DNA from: Bacteroidales bacterium
GTDB lineage: Bacteria; Bacteroidota; Bacteroidia; Bacteroidales; UBA7960
Length of the DNA stretch: 60,718 nt
Assembly: GCA_007118495.1 (NCBI GenBank)
Contig: SKRM01000046.1
Location: 1 to 60,718, forward strand
Reading direction: 5' to 3'
The translations under genes and the position numbers were made by a program. A model generated the notes under the pieces. The model did no database searches and had not been told where the DNA came from. It saw nothing but the letters and a program-made list of their open reading frames with translations. Positions 7,881 through 17,050 of the stretch are shown in pieces (positions within the stretch are counted from its first letter, which is position 1; each line of letters starts with the position of its first letter).

Positions 7881-9668
7881 TCAGGGACGAAGAAATGGCA
7901 TGTCTTTTTCCCTGCCCTTTTCTCCCCACTCCCGTGGTATCAGATACCAGTTATTAATGGCTGATGGCTCATAGGTGCCAATCTCTCTGAAATACTTGAC
8001 CATCTGGGTCCTCAGGTCTGAATCTGTAGTGTGTATAATCCGCTGTCCAAGGTCTTCGTGACGAATGCCCGCTCCCTGGGTCAGATGTCCGCCACCACCG
8101 CTGCCGCGGTATGAATTGATAGCAACCTTGTAAGTTTTTTCAGGATCAAACGGACTGCCGTCTTCCATTTGTTCAATATGCACCCTGTCGCCAACTTCTT
8201 TGCTTACATCTACTGTGTAGCGAATCCCTGCTGCAGAATCAAAATTATACATGGGATTGCGCAGTGCCTGCCTGCCCCGTCTGTCAGAAGGAACCCTTCC
8301 AAGGGCATCTCTGTGCATCAGCAGGAGGTGGTCATTTTCATTCTCCATTTGATTAAACCACAGTCCATATGAGTACTCAAGATAATCTTGTATCTCCCGC
8401 CCTGTTAACTCCATGGTATACAGGTAGTTTTCATACTCATAGAGTTTAAAAAAGTCTCTCCATCTCAATGTGCCGGCTCTTACTGTCTCGTCAAAAGCCA
8501 GGGGTGCAGTAAAAGAAATTTCAGCACCGGTAATGGATAGCTGAATTTCATGCACCAGGTCGGTAAACGGTGCACTTCCAAAAAGTGCATCCACAGAATG
8601 CATCGGGGCGGTAATATTTCCGATTGATTCATTGGCAAAGGCCAGAATCTCTTCAACATCCTTTTCAAAAGCCTTGACAAACAAATGGCTGGGTACCGCT
8701 CTCTCAGTGGGTATCATATCACCCCTTACGGTTTTAAGTTCAAAACTTCTTCGCGAAGTAGCAGTAAATGTTAGTTCAGCAAGGGCAAGGTTTTCAGCAA
8801 AATGACCAGGTCCGAGCAACAGTACTTCATCACCCTGCACATTAATGATAGTCTGTATGCGCCTGCGATGGTCATGCCCAGTGAAAATCAGATCAAATCC
8901 GGGGACATTTCTGGCAATATATCCAGAGGCATTTTCCAGGGGATGGGCATCAGGATCAGGATCAAGCGGACCCAGTCCGGCATGGAATAAGCCTACAATG
9001 GCATCAGGATTTTCATTCTCTTTGATGTAGTCAATCCAGTACCTGGCAGCTTCAACCATATCCTGAAACTCAAGGCCTTTCCACAGATGAGCAGGTAACC
9101 AGTTGGGAACCCCCGTGGTGGTAAGCCCCAGAACAGCGATACGTACCCGCTGCCTTTCAATGATTGTATAAGGAACAAAATAGGGTTCACCTGTTTCAGC
9201 GTCCAGGACATTGGCACCCAGCCATGGAAATTTGAATTCATCCTTTAATCTGTTATACACGTCGGGCCCCGCCTCAATATCGTGATTTCCGATGGTAGCT
9301 GCATCAAACTTCATGAAATTCAATACCCTGCTAAACAGATTCAGTTTTTCGTCCTGAACAAAATTCGCATAATAGGCAGCAGGCGTACCCTGAATGAGGT
9401 CCCCATTGTCAAGCAAGATCAAATTTCCTCCGGTTGCCGACCTGAGCATTTGCGTCACGGTGTGAACATTGGCCATTGATGTCGGGGCAGGTTGGTTGGT
9501 CACGAAATTATAGGAGAAAAGCCTCGCGTGCACATCGGCCGTTGCGGCTATCTGAATCTTTATTTCCCTTGCCTGACTCAAAGCCGGGAAAGATATCGTC
9601 AGTGTCAGAAAAACAAATGCCATCAGTAGGGGCATTTTCATCATCTTCATCGCAAGAAACTTATTCAT
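7881..9668 (-). CDS. 5'-nucleotidase / 2',3'-cyclic phosphodiesterase-type metallophosphatase, exported
   Basis: A secreted nucleotide-hydrolysing enzyme of about 595 aa. The N-terminal calcineurin-like phosphoesterase domain shows all metal-ligand blocks: 'ADVHARL' (DxH), 'DNGDLIQG', 'GNHDIEAG', 'FHAGLG' and 'GHDHRR'. The C-terminal 5_nucleotid_C domain carries the substrate-stacking region ('YEYENYLYTMELTGREIQDYLEYS', 'YRGSGGGGHLTQG'). The start chosen, ATG at 9668, gives a signal peptide ending near 'FPALSQA'; an in-frame ATG 45 bases upstream overlaps the rpoD terminator and would add an implausible leader. Its likely role is scavenging nucleosides and phosphate in the periplasm. Confidence 0.9.
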   Translation of the reverse strand: MNKFLAMKMMKMPLLMAFVFLTLTISFPALSQAREIKIQIAATADVHARLFSYNFVTNQPAPTSMANVHTVTQMLRSATGGNLILLDNGDLIQGTPAAYYANFVQDEKLNLFSRVLNFMKFDAATIGNHDIEAGPDVYNRLKDEFKFPWLGANVLDAETGEPYFVPYTIIERQRVRIAVLGLTTTGVPNWLPAHLWKGLEFQDMVEAARYWIDYIKENENPDAIVGLFHAGLGPLDPDPDAHPLENASGYIARNVPGFDLIFTGHDHRRRIQTIINVQGDEVLLLGPGHFAENLALAELTFTATSRRSFELKTVRGDMIPTERAVPSHLFVKAFEKDVEEILAFANESIGNITAPMHSVDALFGSAPFTDLVHEIQLSITGAEISFTAPLAFDETVRAGTLRWRDFFKLYEYENYLYTMELTGREIQDYLEYSYGLWFNQMENENDHLLLMHRDALGRVPSDRRGRQALRNPMYNFDSAAGIRYTVDVSKEVGDRVHIEQMEDGSPFDPEKTYKVAINSYRGSGGGGHLTQGAGIRHEDLGQRIIHTTDSDLRTQMVKYFREIGTYEPSAINNWYLIPREWGEKGREKDMPFLRP

Positions 9669-9680
9669 AATATGCATACT

Positions 9681-9710
9681 TAAAAAAAAGGCATCCGCAA
9701 TAGATGCCTT
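9681..9710 (-). terminator. Intrinsic terminator of rpoD
   Basis: On the minus strand AAGGCATC, loop TATTGCG, GATGCCTT, then eight U. It lies 28 bases beyond the rpoD stop codon. Confidence 0.85.
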
Positions 9711-9737
9711 CATGGTTATTTGTTTCCGGAAAAAATG

Positions 9738-10604
9738 CTATTGCCCAAGGTATGCTTTAAGAAGTTTGCTCCTTGAGGTATGTTTCAGCCTCCTGATAGC
9801 CTTTTCTTTGATCTGGCGAACCCGTTCACGGGTAAGATCAAATTTGGCCCCTATCTCGTCCAGTGTAAGGCCATGATTCATACCTATACCAAAATACAGG
9901 TTAATCACATCTCTCTCTTTTTCGGTGAGCGTAGCAAGAGAACGTTGAATTTCTCTTGCAAGAGATTCATGGATCAAACTGGAGTCAGCATTGGGTGAAT
10001 CCTGGTTGACATAAACATCAAGCAAGCTGGCATCCTCGCCCTGAACCAGGGGAGCATCAACTGAAACATGATGGGTGGAGATTCTGAAAGATTCTGTAAT
10101 TTTATCTTCGTGAACATCAAGTGCCTCAGCCAGTTCTTCGGCCGAAGGAGGCCTTTCAAACTTTTGTTCAAGCCTTGATGCTTCTTTTTTAATCTTGTTG
10201 AGTGAGCCAACCTGGTTGAGTGGCAGCCTTACAATTCGTGATTGTTCTGCAAGAGCCTGAAGAATAGATTGACGAATCCACCAAACGGCATAAGAAATGA
10301 ATTTAAACCCACGTGTTTCGTCAAATCTCTTTGCAGCCTTGATCAAACCGAGGTTGCCCTCATTAATAAGGTCAGGAAGGCTAAGACCCTGATTTTGATA
10401 CTGCTTTGCCACTGATACAACGAATCGGAGATTGGCCTTGGTTAACTTTTCAAGGGCAACCTGATCGCCTTGTTTGATTCGCTGTGCCAGTTGAACTTCC
10501 TCTTCGGCCGAAATCAAGGGAACCTTTCCAATTTCCTGAAGGTACTTATCCAGGGACGCTGTATCTCGGTTGGTTATGGACTTGGAAATTTTAAGCTGTC
10601 GCAT
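9738..10604 (-). CDS. rpoD: Housekeeping RNA polymerase sigma factor (short Bacteroidota type)
   Basis: A 288-aa sigma-70 protein lacking the long non-conserved N-terminus of E. coli RpoD, as is usual for the Bacteroidota primary sigma factor. Region 1.2 ('[19 protein letters not shown]'), region 2 ('[39 protein letters not shown]'), region 3 and region 4 with its helix-turn-helix ('[29 protein letters not shown]') are all intact. It directs transcription from the TAnnTTTG promoters seen across this window. It has its own promoter at 10666-10673 and a strong terminator at 9681-9710, so it appears monocistronic. Confidence 0.96.
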   Translation of the reverse strand: MRQLKISKSITNRDTASLDKYLQEIGKVPLISAEEEVQLAQRIKQGDQVALEKLTKANLRFVVSVAKQYQNQGLSLPDLINEGNLGLIKAAKRFDETRGFKFISYAVWWIRQSILQALAEQSRIVRLPLNQVGSLNKIKKEASRLEQKFERPPSAEELAEALDVHEDKITESFRISTHHVSVDAPLVQGEDASLLDVYVNQDSPNADSSLIHESLAREIQRSLATLTEKERDVINLYFGIGMNHGLTLDEIGAKFDLTRERVRQIKEKAIRRLKHTSRSKLLKAYLGQ

Positions 10605-10665
10605 ATATTGTTATAAAGTTTGAGTCGTAGGGGGTCAATCTCCAGCGGGTAGCTGGAAAAGCCCA

Positions 10666-10673
10666 CAAAGGTA
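10666..10673 (-). promoter_or_regulatory. rpoD promoter -7 box TACCTTTG
   Basis: Minus-strand TACCTTTG matches TAnnTTTG, 61 bases upstream of the rpoD ATG. A TTGC partial -33 match lies about 20 bases further upstream. Confidence 0.55.
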
Positions 10674-10704
10674 CAAAAATAATTGGTAAAAAGCAATTTA
10701 ATCG

Positions 10705-12189
10705 TTAATCAAGTCCTACTCCGTAATAAGCACGCCTTCCGTCAGGATAAATTCCTTCAATCAAGACTCCTCCGCTCTTTCCCTGCAAAACAGAAGGAAC
10801 ATCTGATGGTGTGTGGATTTCTGTACCTGCAATATGGGTTATAATAAAGCCCCTGCGGATGCCCGCATTACTCAAAATACCCCTTGAAATCTCAGCAACC
10901 CTTACTCCATGTCCTATCCTAAGCCTGCTGAGATCACCTTCAGATACAGGCTCAAACCTGGCTCCCAGTATCTCGGCTACATCTCTTGACTCCCTGGTCA
11001 CGCTGGCTACTTCACCAAATACATTTTTCAAGGTAGCCTTGGTGTCTCTTTCACGTCCATTACGGTAATAAGTTATATTTATTTCATCACCCGGACGTTT
11101 ACGTCCAACTGTTTCAATAAGTTCAGAGGGATTCCTGATGGCATTCTGGTTTATTCTGACAATAACATCACCAGGCCGTAACCCGGCTTCTTCTCCGGCG
11201 CTGTTGACCCTTACACTGTCTACATAGGCTCCCTGTATTACACTGAGGCCCATTTCTTCGGCCCTCCTCGAAGTCAGGGGAGAAATTATAACCCCAAGCA
11301 GCCCACGCTGAACCTCACCAAATTCCATCAGATCTTCCATCACTTTCATGGCGATATTGGCTGGTACAGCAAAAGAATAACCCGCAAAAGTTCCGGTGGT
11401 TGAGGCAATTGCCGTATTAATCCCGACAAGCTCTCCATTTGTATTGACCAGTGCGCCCCCGCTGTTTCCACGATTAACTGCAGCATCGGTCTGAATAAAT
11501 GACTCTATGGCCATATCTTCTGAAAGGATGTTGATGTTTCTGCCTTTGGCACTGACTATGCCGGCAGTAACAGTCGATGCCAGATTAAAGGGGTTTCCGA
11601 CGGCAAGAACCCACTCTCCCACTTTCAACTGATCAGAATCACCGAAAGCAAGAAAAGGCAAATCTTTTTCATCTATTTTCAACAAAGCCAGATCAGTGGT
11701 TGGATCGCTGCCAACAACCGTTGCATTGTAAACCCTGTTGTCATTGAGTGCTACTTCTATTGAACTCGCATTGGCCACCACATGGTTGTTGGTTATGATA
11801 TACCCGTCAGCACTGACAATAACCCCACTGCCAGTACCAATAACAGGACGCTGCTGGGGCGCAGGTCTTCTTTGACGGGGTCCGAAAAAGAAATCAAAGA
11901 TATCACCCTCTCCAAAAAAATCTTCATATGGGCTTGCGCGGCGTTCAAATTCAGAACTGATGTGCACCACGGCATTAACTGTCATCTCAGCCACAATTGT
12001 AAAATCTGGCAGGGTGGTGGTCACACTGCCAAAATGTCCCACCAATGTGGATGGCACGCGTTCTCCACGATGAGGTATGGTCACCTCTACTTCGGGAATA
12101 TTGTTTCTTTCAAACACAAAATGGTTGATTCCCAAGGCAGTGACTCCTCCCAATACAGCAACAAGGAACAGGTTAATCAGCTTTTTCAT
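10705..12189 (-). CDS. htrA: HtrA/Do-family periplasmic serine protease
   Basis: A 494-aa DegP/DegQ-type protease that degrades or refolds damaged envelope proteins. A membrane anchor or uncleaved signal occupies residues 1-24. The trypsin-like domain has the triad H136 ('TNNHVV'), D166 ('TDLALLKI') and S243 ('GNSGGAL'). Two PDZ domains follow: the first around 'GAYVDSVRVNSAGEEAGLRPGDVIVRIN', the second shorter and less canonical near the C-terminus ('SRGILSNAGIRRGFIITHIAGTEIHTPSDV'). A purine-rich sequence (AGAAGAGGTG) ends 3 bases before the ATG, one of the better Shine-Dalgarno-like sites in the window. Confidence 0.94.
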   Translation of the reverse strand: MKKLINLFLVAVLGGVTALGINHFVFERNNIPEVEVTIPHRGERVPSTLVGHFGSVTTTLPDFTIVAEMTVNAVVHISSEFERRASPYEDFFGEGDIFDFFFGPRQRRPAPQQRPVIGTGSGVIVSADGYIITNNHVVANASSIEVALNDNRVYNATVVGSDPTTDLALLKIDEKDLPFLAFGDSDQLKVGEWVLAVGNPFNLASTVTAGIVSAKGRNINILSEDMAIESFIQTDAAVNRGNSGGALVNTNGELVGINTAIASTTGTFAGYSFAVPANIAMKVMEDLMEFGEVQRGLLGVIISPLTSRRAEEMGLSVIQGAYVDSVRVNSAGEEAGLRPGDVIVRINQNAIRNPSELIETVGRKRPGDEINITYYRNGRERDTKATLKNVFGEVASVTRESRDVAEILGARFEPVSEGDLSRLRIGHGVRVAEISRGILSNAGIRRGFIITHIAGTEIHTPSDVPSVLQGKSGGVLIEGIYPDGRRAYYGVGLD

Positions 12190-12509
12190 AACACCTCTTC
12201 TTTTATCTTATTAATAACAAAACCAAGCATTTATTGTTTGGTTATTCAACTATTTTCATGGTCTGTTTGTCAGCTAAAAACAAATCCATCCAAAAATAAT
12301 CAATAAGCATGCCTGCCAGAACCCAAAAAATCATAATAAAACTAAAAAAATCATAGTAAAATCAGTATATGTAAGCCATGGTAGCTGTTTGCTGTCAGTG
12401 GAAAGTGTTTTTTTTTTATTTTTGATACAGGGTCTTTTACTGATGCTGAATACTGGTGTCATGGTAAAACTTACCTGTTATTGTTTTCATTCACTCAATC
12501 AGATTGCTG
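12190..12509. other. AT-rich divergent intergenic region
   Basis: About 320 bases between the divergent htrA gene and the unknown membrane protein gene. It holds an AACCAA/TTGGTT inverted repeat (12221-12243) near the htrA side, a 20-base tandem duplication (12325-12364) and a long T run near 12410. No convincing TAnnTTTG box or coding sequence was found. Confidence 0.6.
12325..12364. repeat. Imperfect 20-base tandem repeat
   Basis: Two adjacent copies of a unit beginning AAAAAATCATA: 12325-12344 and 12345-12364, differing in a few positions toward the end. The AAAAAATCAT part resembles the A-tract half of the promoter core found at 28603-28626 and 37548-37571, but no -7 box follows. Confidence 0.6.
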
Positions 12510-13145
12510 ATGAGTTCAGAGCTCAGATGGGGTATTCAATTTGTACTTGTAGGTCTTGGGCTGATCGTTGGTTTTTTCATGGGCGCGCTTATTGCATTCT
12601 GGGTACTGGGTAAAACATATGAGAACCTTACGTCCATATCAGACAAGCCAGCTGGCCATGTTCAGGCTGTCAGGCCAAATCTGTCCAGCCCGGCCTTTTT
12701 TCAGGATACATTCACGCCTCCAGGAACACCTGGAAATGATGAAAGGGTGGCAGCAATCAGCATGGATCAACTTATGGCCGTTAGAGAGGTCAGGGTTTAC
12801 CGATCAGGAACAAGTTTAAGCAATGATTATTCAGGCAATGCGCTGGACTCAATTTTGGGAAAAAATTCGCATCGAAAAACGAGCCATGATGCATTCATTG
12901 TAGAATTCTGGGTTTCACCCCTTAACTACAGAGGCTACAGGCTGAAAGGCAATCACCTGACACTTTATGGTCTCGATCCACAAGAACAAATGAGATTATT
13001 CAGAAACCGTGAAAAGCTCTACCTTGAATGCCTCTACCACCAATATGCTCTGGTAGAGTCAGCCGAATTCAGGCCATTATGGCCATTGGGTGACTCCCGT
13101 TTTGCAACTTACAACAACTCTTTTGATGATTCTTATATTCCATAA
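12510..13145 (+). CDS. Single-pass membrane protein of unknown function, upstream of dapF
   Basis: I do not recognise this family. From ATG 12510 it is 211 aa: a hydrophobic segment at about residues 9-33 ('FVLVGLGLIVGFFMGALIAFWVLG') anchors it, followed by a linker of ~50 residues and a soluble domain ('VREVRVYRSGTSL', 'DAFIVEFWVSPLNYRGYRLKGNHLTLYGL', 'LYLECLYHQYAL') with mixed alpha/beta character. The conserved-looking aromatic and charged residues suggest a folded domain rather than a spurious ORF. It overlaps dapF by 20 bases in another frame, indicating translational coupling. No cysteine motifs or enzyme signatures are apparent. An in-frame TTG lies 6 bases upstream of the chosen ATG. 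Confidence 0.7.
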   Translation: MSSELRWGIQFVLVGLGLIVGFFMGALIAFWVLGKTYENLTSISDKPAGHVQAVRPNLSSPAFFQDTFTPPGTPGNDERVAAISMDQLMAVREVRVYRSGTSLSNDYSGNALDSILGKNSHRKTSHDAFIVEFWVSPLNYRGYRLKGNHLTLYGLDPQEQMRLFRNREKLYLECLYHQYALVESAEFRPLWPLGDSRFATYNNSFDDSYIP

Positions 13146-13947
13146 ATATCACGGTTCTGGCAATGATTTCATCATTATTGACAACCGAAAATCACAGTTT
13201 AATCCGGCTCCGGGAAACCGGCAGGCATTAATTGCAGCCATGTGTATGAGGCATACCGGAATTGGCGCCGATGGACTGATGTTGCTTGAAGATCATCCGG
13301 AAAGTGATTTCAGCATGCGGTATTTCAATGCAGATGGTAATGAAGGGAGTATGTGCGGTAATGGCTCAAGATGCATAGCAGCATTTGCCTTTCATCAGGG
13401 CATCTTCAAAGGCAATGAAGTGATCTTTACTGCATATGACGGACAGCACAGGGCAGAGATTAAAGAACAGCAACAATATGCTTTTAGGGTAAAGGTAGGG
13501 CTGAATGATACCAGAAGGGCAACGCCCCTGGCATCATCAATGTATTTTGTTGATACAGGATCACCTCACCTGGTAATTTTCACGCGAAATATTCGTAAAA
13601 AAAATGTTTTTGCTGAAGGCAGGGAAATCAGGTATTCTAACTCCTGGTCAGAGAAAGGAGTTAATGTTAATTTTGCTGAACTTGACACAAATGGCCGGCT
13701 GCAAGTGAGAACTTATGAAAGGGGGGTAGAGAATGAAACACTTTCATGCGGTACAGGAGTAACAGCAGCAGCCATTGCCGCCTGGGAAGAATTTCCTGAA
13801 GAACGCAAACCAGCATACATTATCCATACAAAAGGGGGTGAGCTGGAGGTTGGGTTTCAGGCTCCCGGTCATGACGGTGAAACCTTCAGCCAGGTATATC
13901 TTTCTGGGCCGGCACAATTTGTGTATGAAGGTAGGATTGATTATTAA
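13126..13947 (+). CDS. dapF: Diaminopimelate epimerase
   Basis: Interconverts LL- and meso-diaminopimelate, supplying lysine and peptidoglycan precursors. Both catalytic cysteines are present: 'GSMCGNGSRC' and 'LSCGTGVTA'; 'HKYHGSGNDFIIID' is the standard N-terminus, which fixes the start at ATG 13126 instead of 13090. Length is 273 aa, typical of the family. The first 20 bases lie within the preceding membrane protein gene. The GNAT gene and mltG follow closely, making a cell-wall-flavoured operon. Confidence 0.95.
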   Translation: MILIFHKYHGSGNDFIIIDNRKSQFNPAPGNRQALIAAMCMRHTGIGADGLMLLEDHPESDFSMRYFNADGNEGSMCGNGSRCIAAFAFHQGIFKGNEVIFTAYDGQHRAEIKEQQQYAFRVKVGLNDTRRATPLASSMYFVDTGSPHLVIFTRNIRKKNVFAEGREIRYSNSWSEKGVNVNFAELDTNGRLQVRTYERGVENETLSCGTGVTAAAIAAWEEFPEERKPAYIIHTKGGELEVGFQAPGHDGETFSQVYLSGPAQFVYEGRIDY

Positions 13948-13958
13948 AATATTATACC

Positions 13959-14480
13959 ATGCACATTTTCCGTGGAAAAAGAATCTATCTGAGGCCACTT
14001 GAGATAAGTGATCTGGACACCCTCTACCAATTGGAAAATGACCCGCACAACTGGGAAACCACCACTACGGTTAACCCCCTGTCAAGGTTTTATCTGGAGC
14101 AGTATATTATTTCTTCACAAAATAATATATACCACGATAAGCAGCTTCGGCTGATCATTGCCGGAAATCAGCATGAAACCATGGGTGTGATTGATCTATT
14201 TGATTTTGACGCCCACCATAAAAGGGCCGGTGTAGGTATTATTCTGTTACCCAAATTTCGCGGAAAAGGCTACGCAACTGAAGCACTTGATCTGCTTAAA
14301 GATTACGTTCAACACAAACTCAAATTAAAACAGCTGTTTTGCACCATAGGCAAAGACAACCATAAAAGTCTCGCACTTTTTAAAAGCAGGGGATTTGAAG
14401 TTACCGGTATCAGAAAAGCATGGCGTTTAAGTAAGGAAATGTGGCAGGATGAACATTTCTTGCAATTGGTTTTTGATTAA
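13959..14480 (+). CDS. GNAT acetyltransferase, RimJ/RimL-like
   Basis: A 173-aa member of the Acetyltransf_3 (RimJ/RimL/SpeG-like) group: it opens with 'GKRIYLRPLEISDLDTLYQLENDP', and the acetyl-CoA pyrophosphate loop is seen in 'LLPKFRGKGYATEALDLL' (R/Q-x-x-G-x-G/A). The late 'NHKSLALFKSRGFEVTG' is the usual beta6/alpha4 region. It could acetylate a protein N-terminus, a polyamine or a small metabolite; sequence does not decide. It sits 11 bases after dapF and 3 bases before mltG. Confidence 0.85.
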   Translation: MHIFRGKRIYLRPLEISDLDTLYQLENDPHNWETTTTVNPLSRFYLEQYIISSQNNIYHDKQLRLIIAGNQHETMGVIDLFDFDAHHKRAGVGIILLPKFRGKGYATEALDLLKDYVQHKLKLKQLFCTIGKDNHKSLALFKSRGFEVTGIRKAWRLSKEMWQDEHFLQLVFD

Positions 14481-14483
14481 TAC

Positions 14484-15542
14484 ATGGCGAAGATGCTAAC
14501 AGGCAGAAAAAAACGCAACATTCTTTTATGGCTGGCCATACTGGTCATCACATCCGGACTGTATGTGCTATATGTTTTTTACAGTGTGGTGTACGCGCCC
14601 AATACAGATCTGGGTGACCGTACCGAAACACATGTATATATCCCAACCGGTAGCAGTTATGAAGATGTGTTTAACCTGCTTATAAAACAGGAAGTGCTCC
14701 GCAACCCGCATAGTTTTGACCGTCTGGCCAAAAGAAAGAACTACCCCGGCCGGGTAAGACCAGGCCGCTACCTGATCAGGCACGGTATGGGAAACAATGA
14801 CCTTATTAATCTGCTTCGTTCAGGTGAACAGCATCCCGTTTGGCTTACCTTTAACAATATCAGAACCCGGGAGCAACTGGCCGGTGTCATAGCATCTCAG
14901 CTGGAGCTCGACTCTGCGTCAATTATCAATGTTATGCTTGATAATGAAATAATGCATGCACTTGGGTTTAATACTTTAACGGGCAAGCTCATGTTTATCC
15001 CCAATACCTATCAGGTATTCTGGACCATCAGTCCTGAGCAATTAGTTGAAAGGATGCACAGGGAATACCTTAATTACTGGAATTCGGCAAGATTGCAGCA
15101 AGCTGATCATATAGGGCTAACACCCATTGAAACAGGTATCCTTGCCTCCATTGTACAGAGCGAAACCAGTAAACCAGAAGAATTTGCCAGAATTGCAGGT
15201 GTTTATATCAACAGACTGAATCGAAACATCCCCCTGCAGGCTGATCCAACGGTAATTTATGCCATGGGTGATTTCACCATCACCAGAGTGCTTAACCATC
15301 ACCTTCAGTATGATTCACCTTATAATACCTATCTTTATTCAGGCTTGCCCCCGGGTCCGATCACATTGCCCGAACCCAGGGTTATTGACGCGGTTTTGAA
15401 TTATGAAGAACATGATTACCTATACTTTTGTGCGCTGGATGATTTAAGCGGATACCATGCATTTGCCAGGACTTACTCCGAACACCTTGTCAATGCCAGG
15501 CGCTACAGGCAAGCCCTGAACCAGCGAAGAATATTCAGGTAA
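14484..15542 (+). CDS. mltG: Endolytic murein transglycosylase
   Basis: Inner-membrane lytic transglycosylase (YceG-like) that cleaves nascent glycan strands and sets their length. A single membrane helix near residues 12-32 is followed by a LysM-like small domain and the catalytic domain. The active-site glutamate is E227 in 'ASIVQSETSKPEEF', and the family signature 'RLNRNIPLQADPTVIYAMG' follows. The 352-aa length is normal. It is the last gene of the 12510-15542 run and begins 3 bases after the acetyltransferase stop codon. Confidence 0.94.
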   Translation: MAKMLTGRKKRNILLWLAILVITSGLYVLYVFYSVVYAPNTDLGDRTETHVYIPTGSSYEDVFNLLIKQEVLRNPHSFDRLAKRKNYPGRVRPGRYLIRHGMGNNDLINLLRSGEQHPVWLTFNNIRTREQLAGVIASQLELDSASIINVMLDNEIMHALGFNTLTGKLMFIPNTYQVFWTISPEQLVERMHREYLNYWNSARLQQADHIGLTPIETGILASIVQSETSKPEEFARIAGVYINRLNRNIPLQADPTVIYAMGDFTITRVLNHHLQYDSPYNTYLYSGLPPGPITLPEPRVIDAVLNYEEHDYLYFCALDDLSGYHAFARTYSEHLVNARRYRQALNQRRIFR

Positions 15543-15609
15543 CCCCACAATAACATGCTTTTAGCAACATCTAGCTTTTTAATTATCCTCCTTGTAAAAA
15601 ACCCAACAG

Positions 15610-17028
15610 ATGGACATTAAATTTGGAACAGATGGATGGAGGGCAATCATTGCCAGAGAATTCACCACTGCCAATGTGGCCCGCATCGCTGCCGGAACAG
15701 CTTTATGGGCCCTAAATAAAAAAAAATCACCAGCCATTGTCGTTGGCCATGACTGCCGCTTTGCCGGAGAATTATTTGCCGGAACAGTAGCCCGTGTTTT
15801 AACCAATCATGGTGTTAAAGTTTATATGGCCAATGGTTTTGTTTCTGCACCCATGGTTTCAATGGCCACAAAAAATCTGGGCTGCACCCTGGGTGTCTTT
15901 ATTACAGCAAGTCACAACCCACCACTGTACAACGGTTATAAACTCAAAGGACATTATGGTGGTCCCCTCCTTGAGAGAGAGATTGGAGAAGTGGAGGCCA
16001 TGATACCACGAAGCTATGAAGGCGATATCAGCCACGAAATATTTGACAGGGAGATTACAAACGGATTGTTTGAATATGTTGACCTTGAGTCAATGTATTG
16101 CAAATACCTTGAAAACAAGTTTGACATTGAAAGCATAAGAAAATCGGGCCTGCGTTTTGCATTTGATGCCATGTATGGTTCAGGTCAAAATGTCATGCGG
16201 AATTTGTTTCCTGACATCAAACTGCTTCATTGTGAAAGGCAACCTCTCTTCGGCGGAATCCCGCCTGAACCTTTGGCCAAAAATCTTAAAGAGTTCAGCG
16301 ACCTGATCAGGCAAGATGGAAAGATCGACTGCGGATTGGCTGTAGATGGAGATGCAGACCGTACCGCCCTTTTAGACGACAAAGGAAACTATATTGACTC
16401 TCACCATGTGATACTTTTACTCATTCAATACCTGCATAATTACAAGAAAATTACAGGAAAGGTAGCTACCGGATTCTCTTCAACGGTAAAAATCGGGGCG
16501 CTTTGCAAGCATTACAACATACCACTTGATGTGGTTCAAATCGGATTTAAACATATATGCGGTATTATGCTTGAAGAGCAGGTGATCGTAGGCGGAGAGG
16601 AATCAGGTGGTATTGCAGTAGCAGGCCACATTCCTGAACGGGACGGTATATTCAATGGGCTTTTGATTTGGGAAGCAATGGTTAAAACCGGAAAATCACT
16701 CAGAGAGCTCATTGACGAGATTTATGCCATTACCGGTCATTTTGCGTTTGAGCGTTCAGACCTGATTTTAACTGAAAAAGACAAGCAACGGATATTGAAG
16801 AACTGCAGGGATGAAGTATATTCAGCTTTTGGACCCTATAAGGTTATCAGAACTGAAACACTTGATGGATTTAAATATTATTTCAGCGACAACCAATGGT
16901 TGATGATCAGGGCATCAGGAACTGAGCCCCTTCTGAGAACATATGCCGAAGGCGAAGACAGGGAAACAGCACTACATATTCTGAAAAATGGATACGACAC
17001 ACTTTTAAACGACTCTGAAAATCATTAA
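15610..17028 (+). CDS. Alpha-D-phosphohexomutase (phosphoglucomutase/phosphoglucosamine mutase type)
   Basis: Isomerises a hexose or hexosamine 1-/6-phosphate. The 472-aa protein has the four-domain phosphohexomutase layout: 'FGTDGWRA' at the N-terminus, phosphoserine S101 in 'TASHNP', magnesium loop D246/D248/D250 in 'DGDADR', sugar-binding 'GGEESGG', and phosphate-binding 'RASGTEPLLRTYAE' near the C-terminus. The family is clear, but sugar specificity (GlmM-like versus phosphoglucomutase/phosphomannomutase) is not settled by these motifs. The gene stands 67 bases after mltG and 22 bases before the M14 peptidase. Confidence 0.9.
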   Translation: MDIKFGTDGWRAIIAREFTTANVARIAAGTALWALNKKKSPAIVVGHDCRFAGELFAGTVARVLTNHGVKVYMANGFVSAPMVSMATKNLGCTLGVFITASHNPPLYNGYKLKGHYGGPLLEREIGEVEAMIPRSYEGDISHEIFDREITNGLFEYVDLESMYCKYLENKFDIESIRKSGLRFAFDAMYGSGQNVMRNLFPDIKLLHCERQPLFGGIPPEPLAKNLKEFSDLIRQDGKIDCGLAVDGDADRTALLDDKGNYIDSHHVILLLIQYLHNYKKITGKVATGFSSTVKIGALCKHYNIPLDVVQIGFKHICGIMLEEQVIVGGEESGGIAVAGHIPERDGIFNGLLIWEAMVKTGKSLRELIDEIYAITGHFAFERSDLILTEKDKQRILKNCRDEVYSAFGPYKVIRTETLDGFKYYFSDNQWLMIRASGTEPLLRTYAEGEDRETALHILKNGYDTLLNDSENH

Positions 17029-17050
17029 CACCCCAAAACATACAAAACAT

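Noticed and set aside
9669-9713. Upstream ATG of the 5'-nucleotidase gene adding 15 residues
   Set aside because: It falls in the rpoD terminator hairpin, and the downstream ATG at 9668 gives a normal signal peptide.
12389-12613. 74-codon frame with hydrophobic N-terminus upstream of the dapF operon
   Set aside because: Starts at TTG, crosses the start of the better-supported 12510 gene in another frame and has no family resemblance.
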